A stretch of DNA of 64,000 bases from Gordonia sp. (in: high G+C Gram-positive bacteria). Lineage in GTDB: Bacteria > Actinomycetota > Actinomycetes > Mycobacteriales > Mycobacteriaceae. Both the position numbers and the translations under genes were made by a program. Shown piece by piece: positions 1 through 7,722 of this stretch (positions are counted from its first letter, which is position 1; every line of letters begins with the position of its first letter). The stretch lies in contig NZ_JAGQTN010000312.1 of NCBI RefSeq assembly GCF_020438995.1, positions 1-64,000 on the forward strand, in the 5' to 3' direction. Below the pieces are notes generated by a model, which had not been told where the DNA came from, ran no database searches, and worked only from the letters and a program-made list of their open reading frames with translations.

Positions 1-353
1 ACCTTGCCGTACATCTTCTTCTCGCCGAATGCACCCCACTCGGTGAGGACCTTCTTCTCGGGGTCGCTGAGCAGCGGGAACGTCAGCTCGTCACGTTCAA
101 CGAACTTGGCGAGCTTGGCCGGTTTGTCGGGGGAGATGCCGATCACCGCGATACCGGCGTCGTTCAGCTCGGCGAGATTGTCGCGGAAGTCGCACGCCTG
201 CTTCGTGCAGCCCGGGGTCATCGCGGCGGGGTAGAAGTAGATGATCACCTTGCGTCCGGCATAGTCGGACAACGAGACCGGGTTCTCCCCAGCGTCGAGA
301 AGGGTGAAGGCGGGCGCCCTGTCACCGGGCGCCAACCGCGTCGTTTCAGCCAT
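1..353 (-). CDS. bcp: Thioredoxin-dependent peroxiredoxin, Bcp/PrxQ family (3' end cut by window edge)
   Basis: Reading from the ATG at 353 gives about 117 residues beginning MAETTRLAPGDRAPAFTLLD. The peroxiredoxin signature is clear: a YFYPAAMTPGCTKQACDF segment with the peroxidatic Cys in PGCT and a second Cys five residues later, the spacing of atypical 2-Cys Bcp/PrxQ enzymes. Family members reduce hydrogen and lipid hydroperoxides in the cytoplasm with electrons from thioredoxin. The C-terminal part lies beyond base 1. It is transcribed away from the DUF3618 gene; from memory Rv2521 (bcp) and Rv2520c have this same divergent arrangement. The 186-bp divergent gap holds a short tandem repeat listed separately. 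Confidence 0.93.
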   Translation of the reverse strand, partial: MAETTRLAPGDRAPAFTLLDAGENPVSLSDYAGRKVIIYFYPAAMTPGCTKQACDFRDNLAELNDAGIAVIGISPDKPAKLAKFVERDELTFPLLSDPEKKVLTEWGAFGEKKMYGK

Positions 354-476
354 ACAGGCAGGCTAGTGCATGCGCCGCGCGACACGTGCGAGCATACGAT
401 CGGGCCGTGTCCGGCGCGTAGCTCATCGCGAGGCGACCGATACCGTAGTCTGCAATGTGACCTGATCAGTGCACCG

Positions 477-515
477 TGACCGGTGACCGTGACCAGTGAC
501 TATGACCGATGACTG
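477..515. repeat. Three tandem copies of a degenerate 13-bp TGACC repeat
   Basis: Units 477-489, 490-502 and 503-515 each consist of two TGAC half-units spaced 7 then 6 nt apart (TGAC at 477, 484, 490, 497, 503, 510). A further TGAC lies at 458. The array is in the divergent bcp/DUF3618 promoter region, ending 24 nt before the DUF3618 start. It may be a regulator-binding array or simply slippage-derived sequence. Confidence 0.6.
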
Positions 516-539
516 CACTAGCGGCGCCTGGAGGATGAC

Positions 540-758
540 GTGGCCGATACCGAACGCATTGAGCAAGAGATCGCGGCGGCTCGCGAGGACCTGGCCAAGA
601 CCCTCGACGCTCTCGCGGTGCGGGCCAACCCGCAACGCCTTGCCGACGACGCCAAGTCCCGGGTGATCGCCGCCCTCAACTCCCCGGCCGTCAAGTACAC
701 CCTCATAGGCGCCGGCGTCGTGGTCACCGTCGTGGTCGTGAAGAAGGTCGTCACCTAG
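540..758 (+). CDS. Small DUF3618-family membrane protein
   Basis: A 72-residue protein with GTG start; GGAGGATG immediately upstream provides the Shine-Dalgarno. Residues 1-45 are a charged helix (RIEQEIAAAREDLAKTLDAL), the hallmark of DUF3618. Residues 53-70 form a single Val-rich transmembrane segment near the C terminus, followed by KKVVT. This is the usual architecture and length of the family. Its function is unknown; proteins of this type are often envelope-stress associated, but nothing in the sequence proves a role here. It is followed by tRNA-Lys, as I recall for Rv2520c and lysT. Confidence 0.85.
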   Translation: MADTERIEQEIAAAREDLAKTLDALAVRANPQRLADDAKSRVIAALNSPAVKYTLIGAGVVVTVVVVKKVVT

Positions 759-843
759 CTTCAGAATGGGTGAAACCGCAGGTCAGCGATACGATTTCAC
801 TTTTTCGCAAGCCTCCATGTAAGGTTTCATCTCGCAAGGCCGA

Positions 844-916
<73 letters not shown>

Positions 917-921
917 CCGAG

Positions 922-959
922 GATAGCCCCTCACCTGGACAAACAGGTGAGGGGCTATC
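922..959 (+). terminator. Hairpin terminator of tRNA-Lys
   Basis: Perfect 16-bp stem, GATAGCCCCTCACCTG (922-937) and its complement (944-959), with a 6-nt loop, starting 6 nt after the tRNA. The run of T is weak (TCTCGTT). Confidence 0.85.
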
Positions 960-1051
960 TCGTTGGCGGGGTCGACCCACGGCTTACCCACTGAAAACGA
1001 TTCGCCGCACCCTACGGAAAACGATCTCGTGACGCGTCGCGTCGGGGCCCA

Positions 1052-1267
1052 TCAGTCGGGGTTGACGTCGATGTGGGTGGTGCCGCCGTAAGTCGTGCCA
1101 CCTTTGCCGGAGACTCCGCCGGCATTGGCCACGCCGAGGTGGATCAGGTCGCTGTCATCGACGTCACCAGACCAGACGATCGTCATGGTGCTCCGGGCGG
1201 CGTTGTACGCCCACGACGGTGGTCGGAACCCCGAAAGATGGAGCCCCGTGGAGTGATGGACTTCGGA
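1052..1267 (-). pseudogene. Open frame of unknown origin in decayed island, probably a gene remnant
   Basis: The minus strand is open from 1267 to a TGA at 1052. An ATG at 1186 would give a 44-residue peptide containing LIHLGVANAGGVSGKGGTTY. It has no recognisable ribosome site and I do not recognise the protein. Together with the transposase remnant and the ART-like fragment it lies in the stretch between tRNA-Lys and ldtB, so it is more likely a 3' gene fragment than an intact gene. Nothing else is evident in 960-1304. Confidence 0.25.
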
Positions 1268-1304
1268 TCAGTTCATGTAGATGATCAACGAGGCGTGGCG
1301 AACG

Positions 1305-1538
1305 TTAGCTGATTGCTGCGGGAGCAGCAATCGAGGTGGCGGCTGCGCGCTCTTTGGCGGCGATGACCGCGCGTAGTTCGTCCATGGAGACGTCGGAGAC
1401 GTCACGTCGGGTCACTTGCCATTCGTCGTGTTGTTCGATGACCACAGCGGTGGCCAGCCGCAGGAACGCTGCCGGGTTGGGGAAGATTTCGACGACGTCG
1501 GCGCCCTCTGCTAAATATGCGGATGATCCGAGGCTCAT
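1305..1538 (-). pseudogene. IS256-family transposase C-terminal remnant
   Basis: The frame from 1538 to the TAA at 1305 includes [20 protein letters not shown] followed by [20 protein letters not shown]. FPNPAAxLRLxxAVxxExxDEW is the typical extreme C terminus of IS256-type transposases, just before their stop. All upstream domains, including the DDE triad, are missing and no inverted terminal repeats were seen. It is therefore a dead fragment of a mobile element. A frame change near 1540-1590 separates it from the next fragment. Confidence 0.6.
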
Positions 1539-1587
1539 GGCATCTGTAGATCTGTCAGGCGGTCCGCGACAGCCACAGGCCGCGAAT

Positions 1588-2157
1588 CTACTTCTGGCCC
1601 GCTTCCTGCTGATACGCGAGATCAGCGACACCCGCACTTGGAAGCCATCCGATTCGGACGCCCGGAGCTAACCGAACGCGCATCAGGGCTGCGCCGCCCC
1701 GGAGCTCGGGCACCGTGAATTCATTCTCTGCGACCTCGCGGTTGAGTGATCCGGCCATAAACCGACCGACAGCACTTCTGTCACCGGCAACGTCCTCCAA
1801 CTCATCAGCATTCACTCCGAAGGTTGCGTGCGTGGACCTCACCCCACGCCACATGACGAACTCGGATTGAAGCTCGTGCGACACTGCCGAGAGTAGTGCG
1901 TCAGCAACATCGATCGCTTCGTCCGTAACCGAGTCGGGGTCGACAAGCGCGCGTTGCACTTGGGCATAGAACCGGTCCATTCCCTGCCAGCGGTTGAACG
2001 CACCACCGGCACGCCGTCGAGGACCGCACCGTGCTAGACCGGGTCGCCGTCGTCGAATGACATGGATGGAAGGTTGGCGGCCGAAGTCTCGTACAATTGA
2101 GCAGGTATCGGCATCCGGCGGGGTGGCGATGATTTTTTCGGCATAAGCACTGGTCAT
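1588..2157 (-). pseudogene. ADP-ribosyltransferase-like (VIP2/ART toxin fold) fragment
   Basis: A 189-residue frame. From M60 (base 1980) it reads MDRFYAQVQRALVDPDS; further on it contains MWRGVRS, then GRFMAGSLNREVAENEF, then [16 protein letters not shown] and AYQQEAGQK followed by a stop. That order fits the R / (S-T-S) / (E or Q)-x-E scheme of small secreted or phage-borne mono-ADP-ribosyltransferases, but the S-T-S strand is eroded (FMAGSLN) and the frame stops directly after the presumed QQE, where these proteins normally continue with a short LL-P-G strand. Residues 1-59 are Arg-rich and look non-coding. I read it as a 3'-truncated remnant disrupted by the adjacent transposase sequence. 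An intact unknown gene is possible but unlikely. Confidence 0.4.
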
Positions 2158-2214
2158 GGGAGTGAGCGGTCCTGTGGTGCCGGTGGTGGCGGAGTGAGAA
2201 GGTTGGAGTTGCAG

Positions 2215-3441
2215 ATGAGCTTCGGGCGTTCCGGGACGACGGGTTCCGGTACAGTGCGGCGTTCGGGCGTGGTGTTGGTCACGATGATCACCGCGCTCGT
2301 CATGGTGTCGGCGGGTTGCTCGGACGATCCCAAGTACACGGACAAGGTGACCAGTTCGAGCCTTTTCGACGACATGCTCAAACCGGGCATCGAGGTGACC
2401 GAGGGCGCCAAGGCCAAGACGGTGGCCGATCAGTCGATCGGTATCTCGCCCGTCAGCCCGATCAGCGTCAAAGCCACCGAAGGCTCGGTCACCAAGGTAC
2501 GCATCGACAAGGCCGACGGCTCACCCGTCAAAGGCAAAGTCGTCAACGGTGTGTGGACCATCAGCGAGCCGCTCGGCTACAGCAAGACCTACACCCTCAA
2601 GGCGGATGCTGTCGGCGTCGGCGGCACCAGCAGCAAGAGTGTCTCATTCACGACGAGCGCCCCCGATCTGCTCACGCAGGCGTACCTGACTCCGAGCCGC
2701 GGCGAGGAGGTGGGTGTCGCCCAGCCCGTCGCCGTCAAGTTCGACGAGGTCATCCCCAACCGCAAGGTCGCGCAGCGGTCCATCCACATCACCACCACTC
2801 CCCGTGTTGAGGGGGCCTTCTACTGGATCTCCGGTTCCGAGGTGCGTTGGCGCCCCAAGAACTACTGGAAGCCGGGTACCAAGGTGTCGGTCAAGGTCAA
2901 CACCTACGGAGTCAACCTCGGTGACGGACTGTTCGGCCAGGAGAACGTGAGCACCAACTTCACCATCGGCCGCGAAATGCTCATCACCGCCGACGACAAC
3001 ACCAAGATGGTGACGTTCCGCAAGAACGGCGAGGTCATCAAGGAGATGCCGACGTCGATGGGCAAGCCCGGCGCCTATACCGACAACGGCATCTACATCG
3101 TCGCCGACAAACACGACCACATCGTGATGGACTCGTCGACCTATGGTGTTCCGGTCAGCTCCGCCGACGGCTACCGCACTCCGGTCGACTTCGCGACACG
3201 CATGTCCTATAGCGGCATCTTCTTCCACTCGGCACCCTGGTCGGTGTGGGCACAGGGCAACACCAACACCAGCCACGGTTGCCTCAACCTGAGCCCCGAC
3301 AACGCCAAGTGGGTCATGGACAACACCTATCGTGGCGACCCGGTGGAGGTGCGCAACACCGCCGGCGGAACACTGCCCGGCACGGACGGTCTCGGCGACT
3401 GGAACATCCCGTGGAGCACGTGGTCCAAGGGCAACGCCTGA
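2215..3441 (+). CDS. ldtB: L,D-transpeptidase lipoprotein, LdtMt2 (Rv2518c) type
   Basis: Makes 3-3 (mDAP-mDAP) peptidoglycan cross-links outside the membrane. From the ATG at 2215 (GGAG 6 nt upstream) it is 408 residues, the length I recall for LdtMt2; a GTG at 2194 is an alternative. A signal peptide ends in lipobox VSAGC (lipid-anchored Cys about residue 35). Two Ig-like domains span roughly 60-250, with a C-terminal YkuD catalytic domain after that. The catalytic motif HSAPWSV...NTSHGCLNLSPDNA carries the nucleophilic Cys and general-base His. This enzyme class is the target of carbapenems. It faces the convergent ceramidase gene with a shared hairpin terminator between. Confidence 0.93.
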   Translation: MSFGRSGTTGSGTVRRSGVVLVTMITALVMVSAGCSDDPKYTDKVTSSSLFDDMLKPGIEVTEGAKAKTVADQSIGISPVSPISVKATEGSVTKVRIDKADGSPVKGKVVNGVWTISEPLGYSKTYTLKADAVGVGGTSSKSVSFTTSAPDLLTQAYLTPSRGEEVGVAQPVAVKFDEVIPNRKVAQRSIHITTTPRVEGAFYWISGSEVRWRPKNYWKPGTKVSVKVNTYGVNLGDGLFGQENVSTNFTIGREMLITADDNTKMVTFRKNGEVIKEMPTSMGKPGAYTDNGIYIVADKHDHIVMDSSTYGVPVSSADGYRTPVDFATRMSYSGIFFHSAPWSVWAQGNTNTSHGCLNLSPDNAKWVMDNTYRGDPVEVRNTAGGTLPGTDGLGDWNIPWSTWSKGNA

Positions 3442-3457
3442 CAGTCATCAGTACCGT

Positions 3458-3503
3458 TACGCGGTGGATCGGAGCCGACCACCGGCCGCTGATCCACCGC
3501 GTA
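3458..3503. terminator. Bidirectional hairpin between convergent ldtB and ceramidase genes
   Basis: Perfect 13-bp arms TACGCGGTGGATC (3458-3470) and the complement (3491-3503) enclose a 20-nt loop. It lies 17 nt after the ldtB stop and 6 nt after the ceramidase stop. Confidence 0.7.
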
Positions 3504-3509
3504 CGCGTT

Positions 3510-5534
3510 TCAGCGGACGACGAAGGTGCGGGTCGTGCCGGTGAACGGGGTCAGCTTTCCGGATGCGGCGCGCCAGTCGCCGTGATAGCGGATCCGGTAG
3601 CGGCCGGCGGCGTCGTCGGGGATCGTCCACTCGACGGTGATCACGGAAGTGTCGGTGCTGCCGCCCGGACGTGCCCAGCGCAGCGTCGTCGACCAGTCGT
3701 TGTCGTCGGCGACGGTGACCCATTCCGGACCGTCGGCGCGTTGCACGTCGAGGTAGGTGCCGCCGGTGTGGAAGTCGTTGTTCGGGTGGGCTCCGACGAA
3801 CCGCACCGTCACCGTCCGGCCGGTCCGGTAGGCGGCACGGGGTGGGGTCAATACGTCGCCGAAGCGGTGGCCGGCGACCGGACGATCGGACGGAACGGGC
3901 GGCAGCAGGTCCGGCTGGAATCCTGACTTGTCGAGCGGCGCCGGGCCGCGGCCCAGATCACGTCCTGAGCGCAGCGCCGAACCCAACGCATCGAATTCCT
4001 GCAGGTAGGCGGGCAACGTGTAGCGACCGTACATCGTTTCACCGCCCTCGTACTGCTGGGCGTCGTACTCCTCGGGAGTGGTCACGTACTGCGTGTAGGC
4101 ATTGGAATAGCCCTGAATCAGAACGTCGTCGACGGCCACCCGCATCGCGTCGGCGACGACCTTTCGCAGGCGTAACCCGGCCACGATCGTCATCTCGGCG
4201 GGCACCGCCACCAGCACGAGCTGACCGATCCGCATGATCTGCAGCGGGACCACATGAGGAACCCACGGCGATGGTGGCAACAGGCCAAGGGGAACCAGAA
4301 TCAGCTTGGGGGACTGCATGTCTCGGATCCACGGTGCGATGGAGGGTTCGCTCGTCGCGCCGAACCGGTGAACAAGCGGATTCTTCGCGCCCTCCTGAAG
4401 GAACGCCAACTGGGAACGTGTGTTGTCCTCGGTGCTCGTGGCCGCAGCGGAAGCCCCGAACATCGCCGGAGTCGTCGCCGCGGGGCGACCGTCGGGGGTG
4501 AAATCTCCGCTCACACGTACCGCCGACATGTCGACGTAGCGGATCACCGCGTCGACGCCCCCACGGCCCATCGGTGTGGACCGTGAGTACGCGGCACGAC
4601 CGGCGTCGTACTGGCGTCGGCCGATGATCTCGCAGTTGCGGGTGTGATCGTCGGTGGGACCCGACGGGCGCATCTTGATCAGGTTCAGGTTCGGCGTCAT
4701 GTCACCGGCGTTGGTCTGCGGAAACGAGGCGATCACCCCGGGCTGGTCCTGTTCCCACAGGTAGCTCGCGTAGCCCTTGTTGTCGGCGGAGATCAGCCTG
4801 TTGGCGTCGGTCAGCGATGTGCCGTGGGTGGGAAACCACGTGATGGCGCCGATGTCGTTGCCGCCCTGCCGCAGCCGCAGCACCGTGACCTGCGGGTCGA
4901 TCGCGTTCGGGAAATGGGCCCGGTCGGCCTTGGGATTCAGGTCGAACGCGCCACGTGAGCGGTTGCGGCTGGCGTTGTGCAGTTCGCCGCGGCCGATGCT
5001 GACGGTGCCAGGTGCGAGGTTGTCGTGGGCGGCCACGATCGCCCGGAACAAGCCGTCTACCTCGGCTTCGTAGGAGTTCTTCTTGAAACCGAACGCGGCG
5101 ATGGAATATGCAAAATCCCAGGCGGTACCGCCGCACGAGTTGTGGTTGTGGGTGGCATTGAGGTTCACATTGCGCTCGGTGTACAGCCCCCCGAGACGTT
5201 TGCGCAGCCGGGGCATCAGACCCATGTGATGGGACTGGAAGATACAGGCGATATCGGCGTTGACGAAGACCACCCGCTCGCCCGTCGACGCATCGACGAT
5301 CACGTAGGCGCGGGCCCAGCAGCGCTGCCGTAGTCCCTGTGTCACCTGCTCGGTGTCGGAGTAGCCCATCATTCCCTGGCCGGCGATCGCGCCGGTCATG
5401 TCCGCGCGTCCGCAGCCGACCAGGTAGCCGTCGGAGGTGGCGGCGGCCGGGGCCGGACCCAGAGCGGAGAACGTGCCGGCGGCGACGGCGCCGGCTGCGG
5501 TCCCCGCGATGACCGTCCTGCGGCTCACATCCAT
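3510..5534 (-). CDS. Tat-exported neutral/alkaline (non-lysosomal) ceramidase
   Basis: Hydrolyses the amide bond of ceramides to sphingoid base and fatty acid. It is 674 residues, normal for the family. MDVSRRTVIAGTAAGAVAAG is a twin-arginine signal peptide ending near AAA at about residue 33. The catalytic domain begins YLVGCGRADMTG, with the zinc-binding HxH in NATHNHNSCGGT; the C-terminal ~150 residues form an Ig-like domain. The active-site hexapeptide, normally GDxSPN with the nucleophilic Ser, here reads GDMTPN with Thr at residue 280. That substitution is directly visible (codon ACG) and is unusual for the family as I know it. The gene lies 63 nt downstream of the amine oxidase on the same strand, so they are probably one transcript. 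Family assignment is firm; substrate and activity are inferred. Confidence 0.9.
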   Translation of the reverse strand: MDVSRRTVIAGTAAGAVAAGTFSALGPAPAAATSDGYLVGCGRADMTGAIAGQGMMGYSDTEQVTQGLRQRCWARAYVIVDASTGERVVFVNADIACIFQSHHMGLMPRLRKRLGGLYTERNVNLNATHNHNSCGGTAWDFAYSIAAFGFKKNSYEAEVDGLFRAIVAAHDNLAPGTVSIGRGELHNASRNRSRGAFDLNPKADRAHFPNAIDPQVTVLRLRQGGNDIGAITWFPTHGTSLTDANRLISADNKGYASYLWEQDQPGVIASFPQTNAGDMTPNLNLIKMRPSGPTDDHTRNCEIIGRRQYDAGRAAYSRSTPMGRGGVDAVIRYVDMSAVRVSGDFTPDGRPAATTPAMFGASAAATSTEDNTRSQLAFLQEGAKNPLVHRFGATSEPSIAPWIRDMQSPKLILVPLGLLPPSPWVPHVVPLQIMRIGQLVLVAVPAEMTIVAGLRLRKVVADAMRVAVDDVLIQGYSNAYTQYVTTPEEYDAQQYEGGETMYGRYTLPAYLQEFDALGSALRSGRDLGRGPAPLDKSGFQPDLLPPVPSDRPVAGHRFGDVLTPPRAAYRTGRTVTVRFVGAHPNNDFHTGGTYLDVQRADGPEWVTVADDNDWSTTLRWARPGGSTDTSVITVEWTIPDDAAGRYRIRYHGDWRAASGKLTPFTGTTRTFVVR

Positions 5535-5597
5535 GGTGTGCGGTCCTTTCGTACACGGCGATTTGCCGTGAGGGTGATGCTCGGCCGGATTACCGAC

Positions 5598-7100
5598 CTA
5601 GAGTGCGGCGAGCACTTCTCCGGCGGCACGCTTCCCGGACCGTACCGCGCCGTCCATATAGCCAGTCCAGTAGTCCGAGGTTTCCGTTCCGGCCCAGTGG
5701 ATCGGCCCCACGCTCGCGCGCAGCGCTGCACCGTATCGGGTGAGGGTCCGCGGTGAGCTGACCGCGACCGGGCCACCCCGCGACCACGGTTCGAGGTCCC
5801 ATTTGAACACGCCGTAGTCCAGCGGATCGCGGGCGTCGGGGCCGAAGTAGTCGGCGAAGTTCGCCACGCATTCACGCGCCAGCTGCGACATCGGAGCGTG
5901 ATCGAGCCGTCGCATCGCGTCGGCGGAGATGAAACCCATCAGGATGTGGTGTCCCTCGGTGTGGCTCTCGAAAGTGACGTCGATGGGCCGGCCGTTGCCG
6001 AACACCTGTCCCGACATGCCCTTCTCCCGCCAGAACGGACGCTTGTACACGGCGGAGAACTTGGCGACGGACCCCATTCGGTAGCCCCTCTGCAATTCAC
6101 GACGGGCTGCCGGCAGCCCGGGACGGAAGTCGATCTGGTCGCAGATGGCGGGCGACATCGCGACGACCACCTTGTGCCCGGTGAAGGTGCCCGCGTCCGA
6201 GTGCACGACGGCGTGGCCGGCGGTGGTGTCGATCGAGCGCACCGCGGCGTTGTAGACGATCCGCTCGTCCAGTGCAGCGGCCATCATGATCGGGATGCGC
6301 GCGGCGCCACCTACCAGCATCCGTTCCTGGGCGCCGCCGTCGGTGCTCAGCAGCCGCACCAGGGTGCCGGGGTTGTTCTCATCGCCGGAGGACGCGATGT
6401 AGTTGAGGTAGTACAGCGCCGACACCTCGTCCGGGCGGACCGACAGCGCCGCCGACATCGCGATCGAGGTCATGTTGCGTGCCATGTCGGACCGGGCGAA
6501 TCGGTTGACGTACTGGGCCCAGGTGATCGAGTCCAGGTACTGGGCGTCCGGATGTTTCCACGGTTGGCCCACAGGAAACCCGGCGAGTGAGTCGGCGGTC
6601 GCGCGCAGCAGTGCCGGACCGGCCTCGGCGAGCGCCGGATGCAGCGGCAGCGGCACGTCGGCCGGCATCCGGAGAGCTGTTCCGCTGTGCCAGAACAGGC
6701 TGTCGCCGCGGTTGTAGGTGCGGATTGTGTCGATGCCGTGCTCGCGGGTGAGCGCGGCGATGTGGTTCTGGGTGGGTCCGATGAACTCTGCGCCCGCGTC
6801 GACCGTGGCGCCGAGTCCGGGAGTGGAGATGTTGTGGACACGGCCACCGGGCCGGGACCGGGCCTCCAGCACGACGACCGACGCGCCCGACCTGCGTAGG
6901 GTCGTCGCGGCGGCCAGCCCCGACAGTCCACCGCCGACAACGACGGCGTCGTAGGTGCGCGCGGTGGGCGAGGCCCCGGCCCGAGGGCCGGCGACTGTGC
7001 TCAGTCCTGCCGCCACACCTGTCGCCGCGAGCGTGCTACCGAGAAACCTTCGCCGCGACATCCCGCGTGCCCGCGCATCACTGTCCACCGCAGCCCCCAT
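5598..7100 (-). CDS. Tat-exported flavin amine oxidase (MAO/putrescine-oxidase family)
   Basis: A 500-residue FAD enzyme. The N terminus contains SRRRFLGSTLAATGVAAG, a Tat signal following a short leader (M14 at base 7061 is a possible alternative start). Then comes the dinucleotide-binding motif VVVGGGLSGLAAATTLRRSG, the ARSRPGGRV motif of the amine oxidase family, and a C-terminal FAD contact around IHWAGTETSDYWTGYMDGAVRSGKRAA. Family members oxidise primary or polyamines to aldehyde, ammonia and hydrogen peroxide. It is first in a likely two-gene transcript with the exported ceramidase, which suggests an extracellular lipid-amine or polyamine substrate, but this is inference. It is divergent from the YchJ-family gene across 122 nt. 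Confidence 0.88.
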   Translation of the reverse strand: MGAAVDSDARARGMSRRRFLGSTLAATGVAAGLSTVAGPRAGASPTARTYDAVVVGGGLSGLAAATTLRRSGASVVVLEARSRPGGRVHNISTPGLGATVDAGAEFIGPTQNHIAALTREHGIDTIRTYNRGDSLFWHSGTALRMPADVPLPLHPALAEAGPALLRATADSLAGFPVGQPWKHPDAQYLDSITWAQYVNRFARSDMARNMTSIAMSAALSVRPDEVSALYYLNYIASSGDENNPGTLVRLLSTDGGAQERMLVGGAARIPIMMAAALDERIVYNAAVRSIDTTAGHAVVHSDAGTFTGHKVVVAMSPAICDQIDFRPGLPAARRELQRGYRMGSVAKFSAVYKRPFWREKGMSGQVFGNGRPIDVTFESHTEGHHILMGFISADAMRRLDHAPMSQLARECVANFADYFGPDARDPLDYGVFKWDLEPWSRGGPVAVSSPRTLTRYGAALRASVGPIHWAGTETSDYWTGYMDGAVRSGKRAAGEVLAAL

Positions 7101-7222
7101 CGCGTTCGTTCACTCGTCCGCACACGATATCGGGACCGAACCGACCTGTCCGGCCGAATCTCACTGATAGTCGAGTCCCACAGCGGGCCGGTTGACCGGG
7201 CGGGCTCTACCATTGGCGACCG

Positions 7223-7615
7223 ATGAGCAGACGTGTTTCCGATTCCGATCGATGTCCCTGTGGCTCCGGCGATGTGTTCGGCGAGTGCTGCGGTCCGCTG
7301 CTGGCCGGTTCCCGACGGGCGGGCACAGCGGAGGCGCTGATGCGGTCCCGGTTCGCCGCGTTCGCCGTCGGAAATGCCGGCTACCTGCTGGACAGTTGGC
7401 ATCCGACGACCAGACCGCAGGTCCTGGACCTCGACGACACGCTCGACTGGTACCGTCTCGACGTCCATTCGGCCGGTGGGGGAACGCCGTTCGAGAGGAC
7501 AGGTGAAGTGATGTTCACCGCGCACTATCGTGTCGACGGTGAACGTGCGAAGCTGCGCGAACACAGTCGTTTCGAGCGGGTCGACGGAGAATGGAAGTAC
7601 CTCGACGCGCTCTGA
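7223..7615 (+). CDS. YchJ-family protein with N-terminal SEC-C zinc motif
   Basis: A 130-residue protein. DRCPCGSGDVFGECCGPLL is a SEC-C-type zinc ligand set (CxC...CC), followed by the MRSRFAAFAVGNAGYLLDSWHP signature of the YchJ/UPF0225 family and a NTF2-like middle domain ending REHSRFERVDGEWKYLD. The biochemical role is unknown. The start is ATG at 7223. Its 3' end is 107 nt upstream of the plsB start. Confidence 0.88.
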   Translation: MSRRVSDSDRCPCGSGDVFGECCGPLLAGSRRAGTAEALMRSRFAAFAVGNAGYLLDSWHPTTRPQVLDLDDTLDWYRLDVHSAGGGTPFERTGEVMFTAHYRVDGERAKLREHSRFERVDGEWKYLDAL

Positions 7616-7722
7616 TCGACGGAAACGACAGCGGCTCGGCAACGGCGTTGCGGTTGTTACGGAGACAGGTTCGTCGCTGGGCTAGGCTGTGCGGTGCATC
7701 ACAAACTCTGGGAGGTCAGGCG

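Noticed and set aside
7591..7722. Upstream extension of PlsB overlapping the YchJ gene
   Set aside because: A TTG with GGGAGG at 8 nt starts at 7723, and the extra 44 residues have no family-like sequence.
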